Source of the DNA: Hephaestia mangrovi
GTDB lineage: Bacteria; Pseudomonadota; Alphaproteobacteria; Sphingomonadales; Sphingomonadaceae
Direction: 5' to 3'
Assembly: GCF_019880555.1 (NCBI RefSeq)
Contig: NZ_JAINVU010000002.1
Location: 558,001-622,000, forward strand
DNA: 64,000 bases
Each line of letters opens with the position of its first letter. Positions within the stretch are counted from its first letter, which is position 1. The notes under the pieces are model-generated. The model worked only from the letters and a program-made list of their open reading frames with translations. It did not search any database and had not been told where the DNA came from. Positions 17,454-27,983 of the stretch are shown here, one piece after another. The translations under genes and the position numbers were made by a program.

Positions 17454-18014
17454 TTATACCGCGAAGGCGTGCGCGCCCTTGCGGTGGTTCATCGCCCGCG
17501 TCACTTCGACGAAGCCCGCCAGCAGGAAGCTGATTCCCAGGATCGCGCCGGGGAGCGTCAGCGCCGTCCACGAAATGGTCGCCAGGATCACCAACGCCAG
17601 CAGCACGTTGACGACGCCGAGCGCGATCATCCAGCCGCGATGCCGCGCGAAACGCACGCCCCACAGGAATTCCATCACGCCGCGCACCGCCAGCCAGATA
17701 GCGACGACGAGCGTCAGCGACAGCGCACCGGAGGCCGGATCGAACACCATGATCGCACCGATCATCAGCGAAACGAAACCGAACAGGATCGCGTAGAGCC
17801 GTCCTTCGCGCTTGCCGCCCATCACGCCCGCAGCGATCGATGCCACGCCGGCGATCAGGAAGAAGAAGCCGATCACCGTCACTGCCGCGACCGTCGCGGC
17901 CAGCGGCCACACGAAAGCAGCGAGCCCCAAAACCAGCGAGACGACGCCATAGGCCATCAGCCACCCCCAGCCCGCGCCGATCGGGCGGGTCTCGTCGTAC
18001 AACGTTTCATCCAT
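17454..18014 (-). CDS. HdeD-family (DUF308) membrane protein
   Basis: A 186-residue integral membrane protein with six hydrophobic helices arranged as repeated pairs, as in HdeD: WGWLMAYGVVSLVLGLAAF, then a helix pair around residues 40-90, and a last pair after ARHRGWMIALGV. HdeD is linked to acid resistance in E. coli, but most homologues have no known role. The ATG at 18014 has a strong AAAGGAGG Shine-Dalgarno. It is divergent from dnaE with 106 bp between them. Confidence 0.88.
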   Translation of the reverse strand: MDETLYDETRPIGAGWGWLMAYGVVSLVLGLAAFVWPLAATVAAVTVIGFFFLIAGVASIAAGVMGGKREGRLYAILFGFVSLMIGAIMVFDPASGALSLTLVVAIWLAVRGVMEFLWGVRFARHRGWMIALGVVNVLLALVILATISWTALTLPGAILGISFLLAGFVEVTRAMNHRKGAHAFAV

Positions 18015-18120
18015 GATCTGCCTCCTTTCGTCGCCAACGTCGCGATCGCTCCACAGGTTCCACCGATCGCGATCGGCAAATGAGGTTCACAGAATCGGCG
18101 GCGCGCTGCATAGTCGGGAA

Positions 18121-21100
18121 ATGCCGCATTCCGCCTTCGTGCCGCTTCGTATCTTTTCGTCCTTCACCATGCTCGATGGCGCGATTCCGCCCAAGGACAT
18201 CGCCAAGCGCGCGAAGGAGCTGGGCTTTCCCGCGGCCGCGCTCACCGATCGCAACGGCCTTTATGCCGCGATGGCCTTTTCGGATGCCTGCATGGGGGCG
18301 GGCGTGCAGCCGATCATCGGCACGATGCTGGCGATCAAGCGGCCCGACATGCCCGATGGCGTCGAGGCGCCGCTCGATTGGCTCGCGCTCTACGCGCAGG
18401 ATACGGCCGGCTACGACAATCTCTGCGCGCTCGTCAGCCGCGCGCACCTCGATCGTCCGATCGAGCAGGCCGCCCATGTCGAGATGTCCGATCTGGAAGG
18501 ACGGATCGAGGGCCTGATCGCGCTCACTGCCGGTCGCGAGGGGGCGCTCGCGCGGTTGTTTGCCGACGAGCAGCATGATCGCGCGCTCGGCTATGCCGAT
18601 CGCTTGCAGGCACTGTTCGGCGATCGCCTCTATGTCGAACTGACCCGTCGGCTCGATGAGACCGAGGGCAAGGCCGAACCGCACCTCCTCGACCTCGCTT
18701 ACGCGCGCAACCTGCCGCTCGTCGCGACCAACCCCTGCTGCTTCGGTGAGGCGGCGTTCAGCGAGGCGCACGACGCGTTGCTCTGCATCGCCAATTCCAC
18801 CTATGTCGCCAGCGAAGATCGCCCCCGATCGTCGCCCGATGCGTGGATGAAGCCGGCGCGCGACATGCGCGACCTGTTCGCCGACCTGCCCGAGGCGATC
18901 GCCAACACATTGGTCGTCGCGCAGCGTTGCGCGGTCGCCGCGCCCAAGCGTAAGCCGATCCTGCCCAGCCTTGCCGGCGATCGTGAGGGCGAGGCCGCGA
19001 AATTGCGCGATGATGCGCGCGCGGGGCTCGACGCGCGGCTGGCCAAGATCGAGTTGCTGGAGGGCGCGCCGCTGTCCGCGGACCGCCGCAAGGCCTATGC
19101 CGACCGGCTGGAGTTCGAGCTCGACATCATCATCCAGATGGGCTTCCCCGGTTATTTCCTGATCGTTGCCGATTTCATCAAATGGGCGAAGGATCACGAC
19201 ATTCCGGTCGGCCCCGGCCGCGGCTCGGGCGCCGGCTCGGTGGTGGCGTGGTCGCTGACCATCACCGATCTCGATCCGCTCCAGCTCGGCCTGCTGTTCG
19301 AACGCTTCCTCAACCCCGAGCGCGTCTCGATGCCCGATTTCGACATCGACTTCTGCGAAACCCGCCGCGGCGAGGTGATCCGCTACGTCCAGGAGAAATA
19401 CGGCCGCGATCAGGTCGCGCAGATCATCACCTTCGGAAAGCTGAAGGCGCGCGCGGTGCTGAAGGACACCGGCCGCGTGCTGCAGATGAGCTACGGCCAT
19501 GTCGATCGCCTCGCCAAGCTGGTGCCCAATCTGCCGGCCGACCCCTGGACGCTCGACCGCGCCTTGAACGGCGTCAGCGAGCTGGCGGCGGAATACAAGA
19601 ACGATTCCGGCGTGCGCCACCTGCTCGATCTGGCGATGAAGCTCGAAGGCCTGCCCCGCCACAGCTCGACCCACGCGGCGGGCGTGGTGATCGGCGATCG
19701 GCCGCTGAGCGAGCTCGTACCGCTCTACCGCGATCCCCGCTCGGACATGCCGGTGACGCAATTCGACATGAAATATGTCGAGGGCGCGGGACTGGTGAAG
19801 TTCGATTTCCTCGGCCTGAAGACGCTGTCGGTGCTCAAGATGGGCGTCGAACTGCTGGCGAAGCGCGGCATCACGGTCGATCTCAGCGCGCTGCCGATGG
19901 ACGATCCGGGCGTGTTCGAGCTGCTCCAGCGCGGCGAGACGGTCGGCGTGTTCCAGGTCGAATCGGAAGGCATGCGCCGCACCCTCTCGGCGGTGAAGCC
20001 GACGGTGTTCGAGGATATCATCGCCCTCAACGCGCTCTACCGGCCGGGGCCGATGGACAACATCCCGATGTTCGGCAGGCGGAAGAACGGGCAGGAGGAG
20101 ATCGAATACCCGCACCCGCTGCTCGAAGGCATCCTCAAGGAAACCTACGGCATCTTCGTCTATCAGGAACAGGTGATGCAGGCCGCGCAGATCCTGGCCG
20201 GCTATTCGCTCGGCGGCGCCGACCTGCTGCGCCGCGCGATGGGCAAGAAAATCCAGGCGGAGATGGACCAGCAGCGGGCGATCTTCGTCGCCGGCTGCAA
20301 GGAGCACAACGATATCCCCGAGGGGAAGGCCAACGAGCTGTTCGACTTGATCGACAAGTTCGCCGGCTACGGCTTCAACAAGTCGCACGCCGCCGCTTAT
20401 GCGCTGCTGACCTATCAGACCGCCTGGCTGAAGGCGCATCACGCGCCCGAATTCTACGCCGCGTCGATGAGCTTCGACATGGCGCTGACCGACAAGCTTA
20501 GCGTGTTCGTCGACGACATGCGGCGGCTCGGCGTCGCTTGCCTGGCGCCGGACGTGAACGCGAGCGAAGCTGACTTCTCGGTCGAGCCGCACGAGGATGG
20601 TTTTGCGGTCCGCTACGCACTCGCCGCACTCAAAGGGGTTGGGGAACGCGCGATGGAGGAACTCGTCGCCGAGCGGAAGGCCAGGGGCAGCTTCGCCTCG
20701 CTCGGCGATTTCGCCAAGCGGGTCGATCCGCGCCTCATCAACAAGCGCCAGTTGGAGACGCTCGGCGCGGCCGGGGCGTTCGATTCGGTCGATACCAATC
20801 GGCCGGGCATCGTCGCGGTCGCGGAAACCATCCTCGGTACCGCGTCCCGGCTGCACGAACAGCGCATCAGCGGACAGGGTGGCCTGTTCGGCGAAAGCGA
20901 TGCCGGCGGCGCCGCGATCGCCCCGCTCGCGACCGCCCGCTGGACGCTCGCCGAGCGGATGGAGCAGGAGAAAGAGGCGTTCGGCTTCTATTTCTCGGCG
21001 CATCCCGTCGATCGCCACCGGCTGCTCGCCAAGATGCACGGCGCGCGCAATTACGCGGCGCTGGGCGAATTGCCGATCGCCGAAGGCCAGCGCACCGGCG

Positions 21101-21612
21101 CGACGATGGCCGCGCTGGTCGAGGATGCGCGCTGGCGCACCTCGGCGCGCGGGCGACGATACATGATGGCGACGCTGTCGGATTCGACCGGGCAGTTCAT
21201 CGCCACCTGCTTCGACGATGCAGTTGCCGCGGATCTCGAAGATGCGGCCAAGTCGGGGGGCTGCGGCCTGCTCACTGTCGAGCTCGACCGCCGCCCCGGC
21301 GAGGAAACGCCGCGTGTCACCGTCAAGCGCATCCAGCCGTTCGAAACGCTGGCGACCAGCGCGCGCGTGGCGATGGAGCTGTCGGTCAGCGACGCGGCCG
21401 CACTTCGCCAGATCGCACAGCTCGTCGATGGCGCGCGTGGGGGGCGAGGGGAACTGCGCATCCGGGTCGCGTTGCCCAACGGCACGGCGCAGGTCCTGCT
21501 CGGCCGCGATTTCCTGCTCGATGCCGAGCTCGCCGCCAGCCTGGAAACACTGCCCGGCGTCGACGACGTGGCGTTCAAGACCTCGGAGATGCGGCTGGCG
21601 CTGGTCGGCTGA
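18121..21612 (+). CDS. dnaE: DNA polymerase III alpha subunit
   Basis: The replicative polymerase catalytic subunit, 1163 residues. Order: PHP domain (1 to about 270), polymerase palm with PDFDIDF (catalytic Asp406 and Asp408), fingers, tandem HhH motif (about 830-870, GVGERAMEELV) and an OB fold toward the C-terminus (about 1010-1090). In the PHP domain the two histidines of the first metal motif are replaced: where E. coli has His8 and His12 this protein has Pro8 and Phe12, so the PHP site is probably inactive and proofreading rests on a separate DnaQ. The frame opens upstream, but MPHSAFVPLR at 18121 matches the family start. Confidence 0.97.
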   Translation: MPHSAFVPLRIFSSFTMLDGAIPPKDIAKRAKELGFPAAALTDRNGLYAAMAFSDACMGAGVQPIIGTMLAIKRPDMPDGVEAPLDWLALYAQDTAGYDNLCALVSRAHLDRPIEQAAHVEMSDLEGRIEGLIALTAGREGALARLFADEQHDRALGYADRLQALFGDRLYVELTRRLDETEGKAEPHLLDLAYARNLPLVATNPCCFGEAAFSEAHDALLCIANSTYVASEDRPRSSPDAWMKPARDMRDLFADLPEAIANTLVVAQRCAVAAPKRKPILPSLAGDREGEAAKLRDDARAGLDARLAKIELLEGAPLSADRRKAYADRLEFELDIIIQMGFPGYFLIVADFIKWAKDHDIPVGPGRGSGAGSVVAWSLTITDLDPLQLGLLFERFLNPERVSMPDFDIDFCETRRGEVIRYVQEKYGRDQVAQIITFGKLKARAVLKDTGRVLQMSYGHVDRLAKLVPNLPADPWTLDRALNGVSELAAEYKNDSGVRHLLDLAMKLEGLPRHSSTHAAGVVIGDRPLSELVPLYRDPRSDMPVTQFDMKYVEGAGLVKFDFLGLKTLSVLKMGVELLAKRGITVDLSALPMDDPGVFELLQRGETVGVFQVESEGMRRTLSAVKPTVFEDIIALNALYRPGPMDNIPMFGRRKNGQEEIEYPHPLLEGILKETYGIFVYQEQVMQAAQILAGYSLGGADLLRRAMGKKIQAEMDQQRAIFVAGCKEHNDIPEGKANELFDLIDKFAGYGFNKSHAAAYALLTYQTAWLKAHHAPEFYAASMSFDMALTDKLSVFVDDMRRLGVACLAPDVNASEADFSVEPHEDGFAVRYALAALKGVGERAMEELVAERKARGSFASLGDFAKRVDPRLINKRQLETLGAAGAFDSVDTNRPGIVAVAETILGTASRLHEQRISGQGGLFGESDAGGAAIAPLATARWTLAERMEQEKEAFGFYFSAHPVDRHRLLAKMHGARNYAALGELPIAEGQRTGATMAALVEDARWRTSARGRRYMMATLSDSTGQFIATCFDDAVAADLEDAAKSGGCGLLTVELDRRPGEETPRVTVKRIQPFETLATSARVAMELSVSDAAALRQIAQLVDGARGGRGELRIRVALPNGTAQVLLGRDFLLDAELAASLETLPGVDDVAFKTSEMRLALVG

Positions 21613-21769
21613 TCGAGCCCCGGCGGCCACCACCGAAGATTTATTCGAACAGACGGTTCGCTCGCCTCCTTGCGGACGGAGAGGAAGCGTTGCACGATGC
21701 CCGGCGTCCGCTCACTGCCCGGAGGCGCGGTAAACGCGCCGGGGAAAGCGGGAGCGTTGGGAGAGGGCG

Positions 21770-23353
21770 ATGCTCGGAGGCATGCAGGATTTCGAATTGC
21801 GAGTACCCCGGCTACTCGATCACGCCGCGCGCGAGCATGCGACGCGGCGGATCGTAACCCGCTGGGCGGACGGTCGCGAAACGCGGACCGACTGGGCGGG
21901 AATCGCCCGCGATGCGAGGCGGTTCGCCCAGGCCCTCGAAGGGCTCGGCATCGCGCCCGGCGATCGCATCGCCACACTGGCGATGAACCACACCAATCAT
22001 CTCATCGCCTGGTATGGCACGATCGGCATGGGCGGCGTCGTTCACACGATCAACCCGCGGCTGTTCGATGACCAGCTTGAGTATATCGCCAACCATGCCG
22101 GCGATCGCGTGCTGCTCTACGACAAGACGTTCCAGCCGATCGTCGATCGCCTAAAGCCGCGCTGGACGTCGATCGAGCATTTCATCGCCTTTGACGACGC
22201 CGGCTTTGAGGCGCTGCTCGACGCGGAGAGTGGCGATTACGCTTGGCGCGAAGGCAGCGAGCGCGATCCGTGCATGCTCTGTTACACCAGCGGCACGACG
22301 GGCAATCCCAAGGGCGTGCTCTACGAGCATCGCTCGACCGTGCTTCATGCGATGAATGCGACGCAGCCATGGGTGCTGGGGCTGTCGTCGCGCGACACCA
22401 TCCTCCCGATCGTGCCGATGTTCCACGCCGCCGCCTGGGGGCTGCCGTTCGCCGCGCCGCTCGCCGGGGCGGCGCTGGTCTTTTCGCAAACCAATGATGC
22501 AGCGGTGCTGTGCGACCTGATGACCGCGGAGAATGTAACGCTGGGCAGCGGCGTCCCGACCGTGTGGCTTGCCTTCTTCCAGCATATCGATGCGGGCGGC
22601 ACGGTGCCGCCGGCGCTCAAGCAGATCACCGTCGGAGGCTCGGCGGCGCCGCGGGCGATGCTGGCGCGGTTCCTCGATCTCGGCATCAAGCCCACGCATC
22701 TATGGGGCATGACCGAAACCTCGCCGGTCGCAACCGCATTTGCCCCGCGCCCGGATTGGGATGAGATGCACCGCGACGCGCAACTCGACGTGATCTGTCG
22801 GCAGGGCGCGATCCCCTTCGGTATCGAGCTGCGCATCGTCGACGACGACGGCCGCGAACTGCCGCGCGACGGCTCCGTCTCGGGTCGCCTGCAGGTGCGC
22901 GGTCCGTGGATCGTCAAACGCTATTTCGGCGCCGATGCCGATGCCGTCGATGCTGACAGCTGGTTCGATACCGGCGATGTCGCGCTGCTTCATCCCGATG
23001 GCACGATGCAGATCACCGATCGCGCGAAGGACGTCATCAAGTCCGGTGGCGAGTGGATCAGCTCGGTCGATCTCGAAAATGCCGCAGTCGGGTGTCCCGG
23101 CGTGGCCGAAGCCGCGGCGATCGGCGTGGCGCACCCGCGCTGGGACGAGCGGCCGTTGCTCGTCGTCGTCCGCAAGCCCGGCAGCGACGTGACGGCGGAC
23201 GCCATCCTGGGCCATCTCTCCGGCCACGTCGCCAAATGGTGGCTGCCCGACGAGATCGTGTTCGTCGAGGAATTGCCGCACACCGCGACTGGCAAGCTCC
23301 TCAAAACCGTGCTGCGCGAGCGGTTCAAGGATTACCGGCTGCACGCGGCTTGA
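21770..23353 (+). CDS. Fatty-acid (long/medium-chain) acyl-CoA synthetase
   Basis: A 527-residue member of the AMP-forming ligase superfamily, activating a carboxylic acid to its CoA ester. The P-loop-like [11 protein letters not shown] is at about 180, and later the family's [30 protein letters not shown] and the catalytic C-terminal Lys in TATGKLLKT are all present. The hydrophobic substrate and VLYEHRS segment suggest a fatty acyl-CoA ligase (FadD-like). The ATG at 21770 has a GGAGAGGG Shine-Dalgarno; a second ATG at 21782 is too close to its GGAGG. It ends six bases from the convergent radical SAM gene. Confidence 0.9.
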   Translation: MLGGMQDFELRVPRLLDHAAREHATRRIVTRWADGRETRTDWAGIARDARRFAQALEGLGIAPGDRIATLAMNHTNHLIAWYGTIGMGGVVHTINPRLFDDQLEYIANHAGDRVLLYDKTFQPIVDRLKPRWTSIEHFIAFDDAGFEALLDAESGDYAWREGSERDPCMLCYTSGTTGNPKGVLYEHRSTVLHAMNATQPWVLGLSSRDTILPIVPMFHAAAWGLPFAAPLAGAALVFSQTNDAAVLCDLMTAENVTLGSGVPTVWLAFFQHIDAGGTVPPALKQITVGGSAAPRAMLARFLDLGIKPTHLWGMTETSPVATAFAPRPDWDEMHRDAQLDVICRQGAIPFGIELRIVDDDGRELPRDGSVSGRLQVRGPWIVKRYFGADADAVDADSWFDTGDVALLHPDGTMQITDRAKDVIKSGGEWISSVDLENAAVGCPGVAEAAAIGVAHPRWDERPLLVVVRKPGSDVTADAILGHLSGHVAKWWLPDEIVFVEELPHTATGKLLKTVLRERFKDYRLHAA

Positions 23354-23359
23354 GCTGGT

Positions 23360-24436
23360 TCAGTCGAACAGATCGCCCTGAGCGCCGCGCGGCGGCTTGA
23401 ACAGATCGGTCCTCAGTGCGATCCGCTCGTTGGCCAGCCCGGCGCGGCGGCAGGCGATCTGGAAACGGCGGCGGATCAGCTCCGCCCACGGCCCTTGCCC
23501 GCGCATCCTGGTGAAGAAATCGGGATCGTTGTCCTTGCCGCCACGCAACGATTGGATCGTCGCCATCACCTTGCCGGCACGATCGGGAAAATGCGCATCG
23601 AGCCATGCGCGAAACAACGGGGCGACTTCGAACGGCAGGCGCACCGGTATGAAGAAGCAGCCGCGCGCCCCGGATTCGGCCGCGCGCTCGATGATATGCT
23701 CAAGGTCGCCATCGGTGATCGCCGGTACGACCGGAGCGATCGAGACATAGGCCGGCACGCCGGCGTCGGCGAGCCGGCGCACTGCCGTCAGCCGCCGTTC
23801 GGGCGCCGGCGCCCGCGGCTCGAGCGTCATCGCGATCCTGGGATCGAGGGACGTCACCGAAAGCGCCACCGCGGCCAGGCCTTGCGCTGCCATCGGCGCG
23901 ATGAGATCGAGATCGCGGACCACGCGATCCGATTTGGTGGTGATCGTCAACGGGTGCCGCGTTTCGGCGAGCACGGCGATACAGTCGCGGGTGATGCCAT
24001 ATTGGCCTTCGATCGGCTGATAGGGATCGGTATTGGTGCCGAACGCGATCGGCTGCGCCCGATAGCCGGGCTTGGCCAGCTCGCTGCGCAGCAGGTGCGG
24101 CGCATCCGGCTTGGCGAACAACCGGCTTTCGAAATCGAGGCCGGGCGAGAGATCGTGATAGGCATGCGTCGGCCGCGCAAAACAATAGATGCAGCCGTGC
24201 TCGCAGCCCCGATAGGGATTGATCGAACGATCGAACCCGATGTCGGGCGATCGGTTGCGCGTGATGATCGTGCGTGGCTGTTCGATCGTCACCGACGTCC
24301 GAAGCGGCGGAGGCTCGCCATCGAGGTCGGTTCGCGCGTCGAGCCAGTCTCCGTCCGCCTCGGTCTGCGGCAGATTGAAGCGCGTGCTCGCCGCGTTGAG
24401 CGTCGCGCCGCGGACGGGGCGGGGGCGTTTGGCCAT
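23360..24436 (-). CDS. PA0069-family radical SAM protein (SplB-related)
   Basis: A 358-residue radical SAM protein with the cluster motif CEHGCIYC near residue 80, preceded by SINPYRG, which is typical of the PA0069/Rv2578c family related to spore photoproduct lyase. The later FGTNTDPYQPIE, ITTKS and VSIAPVVPAI segments support that assignment. The reaction is unknown; a DNA-repair or methylthiolation-like role has been suggested only by analogy. Single gene, divergent from a VOC protein. Confidence 0.88.
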   Translation of the reverse strand: MAKRPRPVRGATLNAASTRFNLPQTEADGDWLDARTDLDGEPPPLRTSVTIEQPRTIITRNRSPDIGFDRSINPYRGCEHGCIYCFARPTHAYHDLSPGLDFESRLFAKPDAPHLLRSELAKPGYRAQPIAFGTNTDPYQPIEGQYGITRDCIAVLAETRHPLTITTKSDRVVRDLDLIAPMAAQGLAAVALSVTSLDPRIAMTLEPRAPAPERRLTAVRRLADAGVPAYVSIAPVVPAITDGDLEHIIERAAESGARGCFFIPVRLPFEVAPLFRAWLDAHFPDRAGKVMATIQSLRGGKDNDPDFFTRMRGQGPWAELIRRRFQIACRRAGLANERIALRTDLFKPPRGAQGDLFD

Positions 24437-24492
24437 TGACCGAATCTACCCGACGGAATAGAACATATCAAGAACGATTGGGGAGACACACA

Positions 24493-24834
24493 ATGCCCGC
24501 ACGGCTCAATTACCTGGAGCTGCCGGTCGCCGATACGGCGCGCTCGAAGGCGTTTTTCAACGCCGCGTTCGGCTGGACCTTCGCCGATTTCGGGCCGACC
24601 TATGCCGCGACGACCAGCGGAGACACGGATATCGGCTTTCAGGCCGATACCGCGGAGAAAACCGCGGCGGCTTTGCCGGTGATCGAGGTCGATGATCTCG
24701 AAGCAGCCGAAGCGGCGGTCTGGTCGGCGGGCGGCACGATCACCCGACCGATCTTCGCCTTTCCCGGTGGCCGCCGCTTCCATTTCCGCGATCCGGACGG
24801 GCACGAGTTGGCGGTCACGCAACCCGGAGGATAG
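24493..24834 (+). CDS. VOC-fold (glyoxalase-like) protein
   Basis: A 113-residue single-domain protein of the vicinal oxygen chelate superfamily: N-terminal NYLELPVADTARSKAFF, FGWTF, and a closing RFHFRDPDGHELAV with the conserved DPDGH. Such small proteins act as glyoxalases, antibiotic-binding proteins or isomerases; which one is not clear. The ATG at 24493 is preceded by GGGAGAC. Twelve bases separate it from the convergent moaB. Confidence 0.85.
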   Translation: MPARLNYLELPVADTARSKAFFNAAFGWTFADFGPTYAATTSGDTDIGFQADTAEKTAAALPVIEVDDLEAAEAAVWSAGGTITRPIFAFPGGRRFHFRDPDGHELAVTQPGG

Positions 24835-24846
24835 CGGTGGTGGCGC

Positions 24847-25374
24847 TTATCGTTCGCGCAGCCGCGGCATCAGCTCGACGAAGTTGCAGGGGGTGTGGCG
24901 GCTGTCGAGCTGGCTTGCCAGGATGCCGTCCCAGCCGTCCTTCACCGCGCCGGTCGATCCGGGGAGGGCGAAGATATAGGTGCCGCGCGCAACGCAGGCG
25001 CAAGCCCGCGATTGCACCGTAGAGGTGCCGATCTTGGCATAGCTCAGCCAGCGGAACAGCTCGCCGAAGCCGGGAATCGCCTTGTCGGCGACGCGATCGA
25101 GCGCCTCGGGCGTTACGTCGCGCCCGGTGACGCCGGTGCCGCCGGTGGTGATGATGCAATCGATCTGATCGTTGTCGATCCAGCCTTGGAGATGCGCGAC
25201 GATCGCCTCGGCATCGTCCTTCAGGATCGCGCGATCGGCCAACACATGGCCTGCCACCGTCAGGCGCTCGACCAGCGTGTCTCCCGAGCGATCATCGGCA
25301 AGGGTGCGCGTATCCGAAACGGTCAGCACCGCGATGCGCACCGGCACGAACGGCGCGCTCTCGTCAATCGGCAC
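24847..25374 (-). CDS. moaB: Molybdenum cofactor adenylyltransferase-like MoaB
   Basis: A 175-residue MoaB/Mog-family protein, which adenylylates molybdopterin before metal insertion. The N-terminal [10 protein letters not shown], the central [17 protein letters not shown] and ALPGSTGA motifs bind the pterin and AMP. It starts 11 bases inside the upstream lytic transglycosylase gene, an odd partner. A moaA gene lies separately at 56.0 kb, so the pathway is scattered. Confidence 0.92.
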   Translation of the reverse strand: MPIDESAPFVPVRIAVLTVSDTRTLADDRSGDTLVERLTVAGHVLADRAILKDDAEAIVAHLQGWIDNDQIDCIITTGGTGVTGRDVTPEALDRVADKAIPGFGELFRWLSYAKIGTSTVQSRACACVARGTYIFALPGSTGAVKDGWDGILASQLDSRHTPCNFVELMPRLRER

Positions 25375-27145
25375 TGGCGAGCGCGTGCTTGTCGATCGGC
25401 GGATTGATCCGCACCGCTTCGGGGCCCCTCAGCCCCGGAAAGCGCGGCCACATATCTTGGGCGAGTGCCGCGCGGCTCGGCGATTTCTTGCCTTCCTCGC
25501 TCTCGTACATCCAGTAATTGCGCAGCACCGACACCACGTAGCCGCGCGTTTCCCAATAAGGGATCGATTCGATGTAGAGCAGCGGATCGGCATTGTCGCG
25601 CGGATCGGTGTTCCAAGATGCGACCGGCACCGGGCCGGCATTGTACGCAGCGATCACCTTGGGCAGCAGGCCGCCGGTCGCCGGCTGGTCGCGCAATTGC
25701 TCGAGATAGGATTGGCCGATCTCGATATTGGTCGACGGCTTGGTCAGCGCCGCACGATCGTAGGCGCCGTCGTCATGCCCCCGCGCGCGGGCGATGTCGG
25801 TCGCCGCGGCAGGCCGGATCTGCATCAGGCCATAGGCGCCCGCCGGGCTCACCACGTCGCGCCGGAAGCGCGATTCCTGCAGCGCATGGGCATAGACCAG
25901 CGCCTTGTCGACCCGCCAGCCGCCGTCGGGTGTCCAGTTCGGCGCCGGATAGCGCGCCGCCACCGACGGCTCGGCGCCCGCCGGCCCGTTGTGCGCCAGC
26001 CACAATTGCGTTTCGGGCAGGTTGAGGTCGGCGGCGAAGCGGGTCAGCGCGGGATAATCCTGCGCCTCGCCGATCGCAGCCTGGTGGCGGATCACCTCGT
26101 CGGCCAGCTCGGGCTCGCCGATCTCGACCAGCGCCGCGGCCACCTGCACATTGGGCAGGCGCGACAGGAGCTGCCATTCGTTGCCGCCGTTCTCCGCCGG
26201 CGGTGGGGGCGGCGCCAGGCCAAGCGCCTGGCGCGACAACAGCCCGTAGAAGGTTTCCTTATATTGCGCGGCGCTGTTGAGCTCGTCCTGGATCAGGTCG
26301 GGGCGGCCGCACATCATGTTGGCGCGGCTCGCCCAATAGAGGCCCGCCGCGCGCATATCGACGTCGGTCGCGCGCGTCGCGACGGTCAGGAACGCGCTGG
26401 CCGCGGTGGTGCAATCCTTCTGGCGCCATGCGGCGAGCCCGATCGTCCAATTAGCCTGGGCGCCCCAGTCGCTCGGCGCGTCGGCGCTCTTGGCGGCCAT
26501 CAGCCGGGCATTGGCGTCGTCACCGGAGAGATAATAGATCCACGCGACCCGCGCCTGCCATTCGGTCAGCGCATCGCCCGACAGGCCGCTGGTCGATTCA
26601 AGCAACGCCTGCGCCGCGACGCCATTGTCGTCCTTGATATAAGGCCGCATAGCGACCGCGAGTTGCTCGGCCGCCGCGTCGCTCGCGCCGGCATGCAGAT
26701 GGACGCGATTGGGCGCGCCGGGGATCCAGCTGAGCTTCTGTTCCTGGGGAATGGTGGGAAGCTGGTCGTCGCTCGCGCCGCGCCGCTTGGCCAGCCCGGC
26801 GAGTTGGTCCGCCTCGGGCAGTTCGGGGGCCTGGGCGAGCAGCGCGAGCAGCGAATCGCGGTCGATCTTCGGCGATCCCTTCGCAGTGTAGAGCTCGGCC
26901 AGCGCGATCGCGTGGAGCGGCCCTGGCTTCATCGCGTCGAGCTCGATCCGCGCGTCGTTCCACTGGCCGGCATGGATACTGGCGAAGACCTGGCGATAGG
27001 CCGTCCGCTGCGCCGGATCGAGCTGCGCCGGGATCGCCGATTTGGCCGGCGCCGCCAGGCGGATGTTGGCATCCACGTCGCTCGGTGCCGCCAACGCGGG
27101 CGTCGCGGCGATCAGCGCTGTCGCTGCCAGCAGAAATGATTTCAT
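25364..27145 (-). CDS. slt: Soluble lytic murein transglycosylase (Slt70 type)
   Basis: A periplasmic enzyme of 593 residues that cleaves peptidoglycan to 1,6-anhydro products. It starts with a Sec signal peptide ([21 protein letters not shown]). A long alpha-superhelical U-domain fills the middle. The C-terminal lysozyme-like domain has the catalytic Glu in HALQESRF, then [11 protein letters not shown] and VIAAYNAGP, the classic SLT motifs. The start at 27145 overlaps the upstream UDG-like stop as ATGA. Expected in cell-wall turnover. Confidence 0.94.
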   Translation of the reverse strand: MKSFLLAATALIAATPALAAPSDVDANIRLAAPAKSAIPAQLDPAQRTAYRQVFASIHAGQWNDARIELDAMKPGPLHAIALAELYTAKGSPKIDRDSLLALLAQAPELPEADQLAGLAKRRGASDDQLPTIPQEQKLSWIPGAPNRVHLHAGASDAAAEQLAVAMRPYIKDDNGVAAQALLESTSGLSGDALTEWQARVAWIYYLSGDDANARLMAAKSADAPSDWGAQANWTIGLAAWRQKDCTTAASAFLTVATRATDVDMRAAGLYWASRANMMCGRPDLIQDELNSAAQYKETFYGLLSRQALGLAPPPPPAENGGNEWQLLSRLPNVQVAAALVEIGEPELADEVIRHQAAIGEAQDYPALTRFAADLNLPETQLWLAHNGPAGAEPSVAARYPAPNWTPDGGWRVDKALVYAHALQESRFRRDVVSPAGAYGLMQIRPAAATDIARARGHDDGAYDRAALTKPSTNIEIGQSYLEQLRDQPATGGLLPKVIAAYNAGPVPVASWNTDPRDNADPLLYIESIPYWETRGYVVSVLRNYWMYESEEGKKSPSRAALAQDMWPRFPGLRGPEAVRINPPIDKHALASAD

Positions 27146-27870
27146 GCCCCCATGCCCTCGATCAGCATCTGCAGGTCTCTCCACGCCCTGGCCTTCTGTG
27201 CCGGCTGGTCGAGGAGGAACCGCGGATGAAATGTCGCGACCGCCTCCGTTTGTCCGGCATCGTGCTTAAATACATGTAAAAGCGGCGGGCTCGCAGCCGC
27301 ACTGGTCCCGAGCAGCACACGATTCGCCGCATCGCCCATCACCAGCAGCCGCCTTGGCCGGACCAGCGCGACGTGATGCCGCGCGAGATCGGCGAGCGGC
27401 GCCGTCATTTCCGGCGCGATCCGCCCCGAGGCCGGCCGCGCGACTGCGAACGAGGCGAGATAGACCGATTGCCGGTCGCGGCCGATCGCCGCCAGCATCC
27501 GGTCGAACAGCCGGCCGACGTCGCCGGACAGCAGCGTGCCTGCGCGGCCGTCGTCGCGCTCGGGCATGTCGACGACGATCATCAACCCGGAGGCCGCAGC
27601 GCCCTGCGGCGCGATCGGCACACCCCAGCCGGCATCGGGCGCATCGGCGCCGATCCGCCACGCCTCGAACTCGGTGAGCGTCGCGGGTAGCGCGGCCGGC
27701 ACTGGATCGACGCCGGCTGCCGGCGCGGCAGCGGCCGGCCGGGCTTCCGGGGGCGCCAGCCAGTTGCGCGGCGCCTCGTCCACCAGCGTGTCGACGCCGG
27801 CGTCCTGCCACCATTCCAGCGCGCTTGCCGCCGCGCTTGCCCAGTCGATATGCTGATCGGCCCCCATCAC
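27142..27870 (-). CDS. Uracil-DNA glycosylase-like protein without cysteines
   Basis: A 242-residue protein that resembles the C-terminal fold of family 4/5 uracil-DNA glycosylases: a SGDVGRLFDRMLAAIG segment, VYLASFAVARP, LLVMGDAANRVLLG and ATFHPRFLLDQP at the places where those enzymes have their motifs. The usual motif 1 (GEAPG type) is replaced by VVDMPERDD, and there is no Cys at all, so the 4Fe-4S cluster of family 4 is absent. A Pro/Ala-rich linker occupies about residues 38-62. Activity is therefore doubtful. First gene of the leftward run to slt and moaB; divergent from the ETF oxidoreductase. Confidence 0.78.
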   Translation of the reverse strand: MMGADQHIDWASAAASALEWWQDAGVDTLVDEAPRNWLAPPEARPAAAAPAAGVDPVPAALPATLTEFEAWRIGADAPDAGWGVPIAPQGAAASGLMIVVDMPERDDGRAGTLLSGDVGRLFDRMLAAIGRDRQSVYLASFAVARPASGRIAPEMTAPLADLARHHVALVRPRRLLVMGDAANRVLLGTSAAASPPLLHVFKHDAGQTEAVATFHPRFLLDQPAQKARAWRDLQMLIEGMGA

Positions 27871-27983
27871 GACCCTATAGAGTCACTGGTTGACGAGCTG
27901 GTCAATTCGCGTGCAGGCGGGGACCGACAAAGCGTTGCCTCCGCGCGACGAGATCGGCCGCAGCGGCTGCGATACGGGAGAAG

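Noticed and set aside
18007-21633. A long minus-strand open frame opposite dnaE
   Set aside because: It is the mirror of a GC-rich coding gene on the other strand; its translation is low-complexity Arg/Asp/Ala-rich, with no domain, and dnaE explains the constraint.
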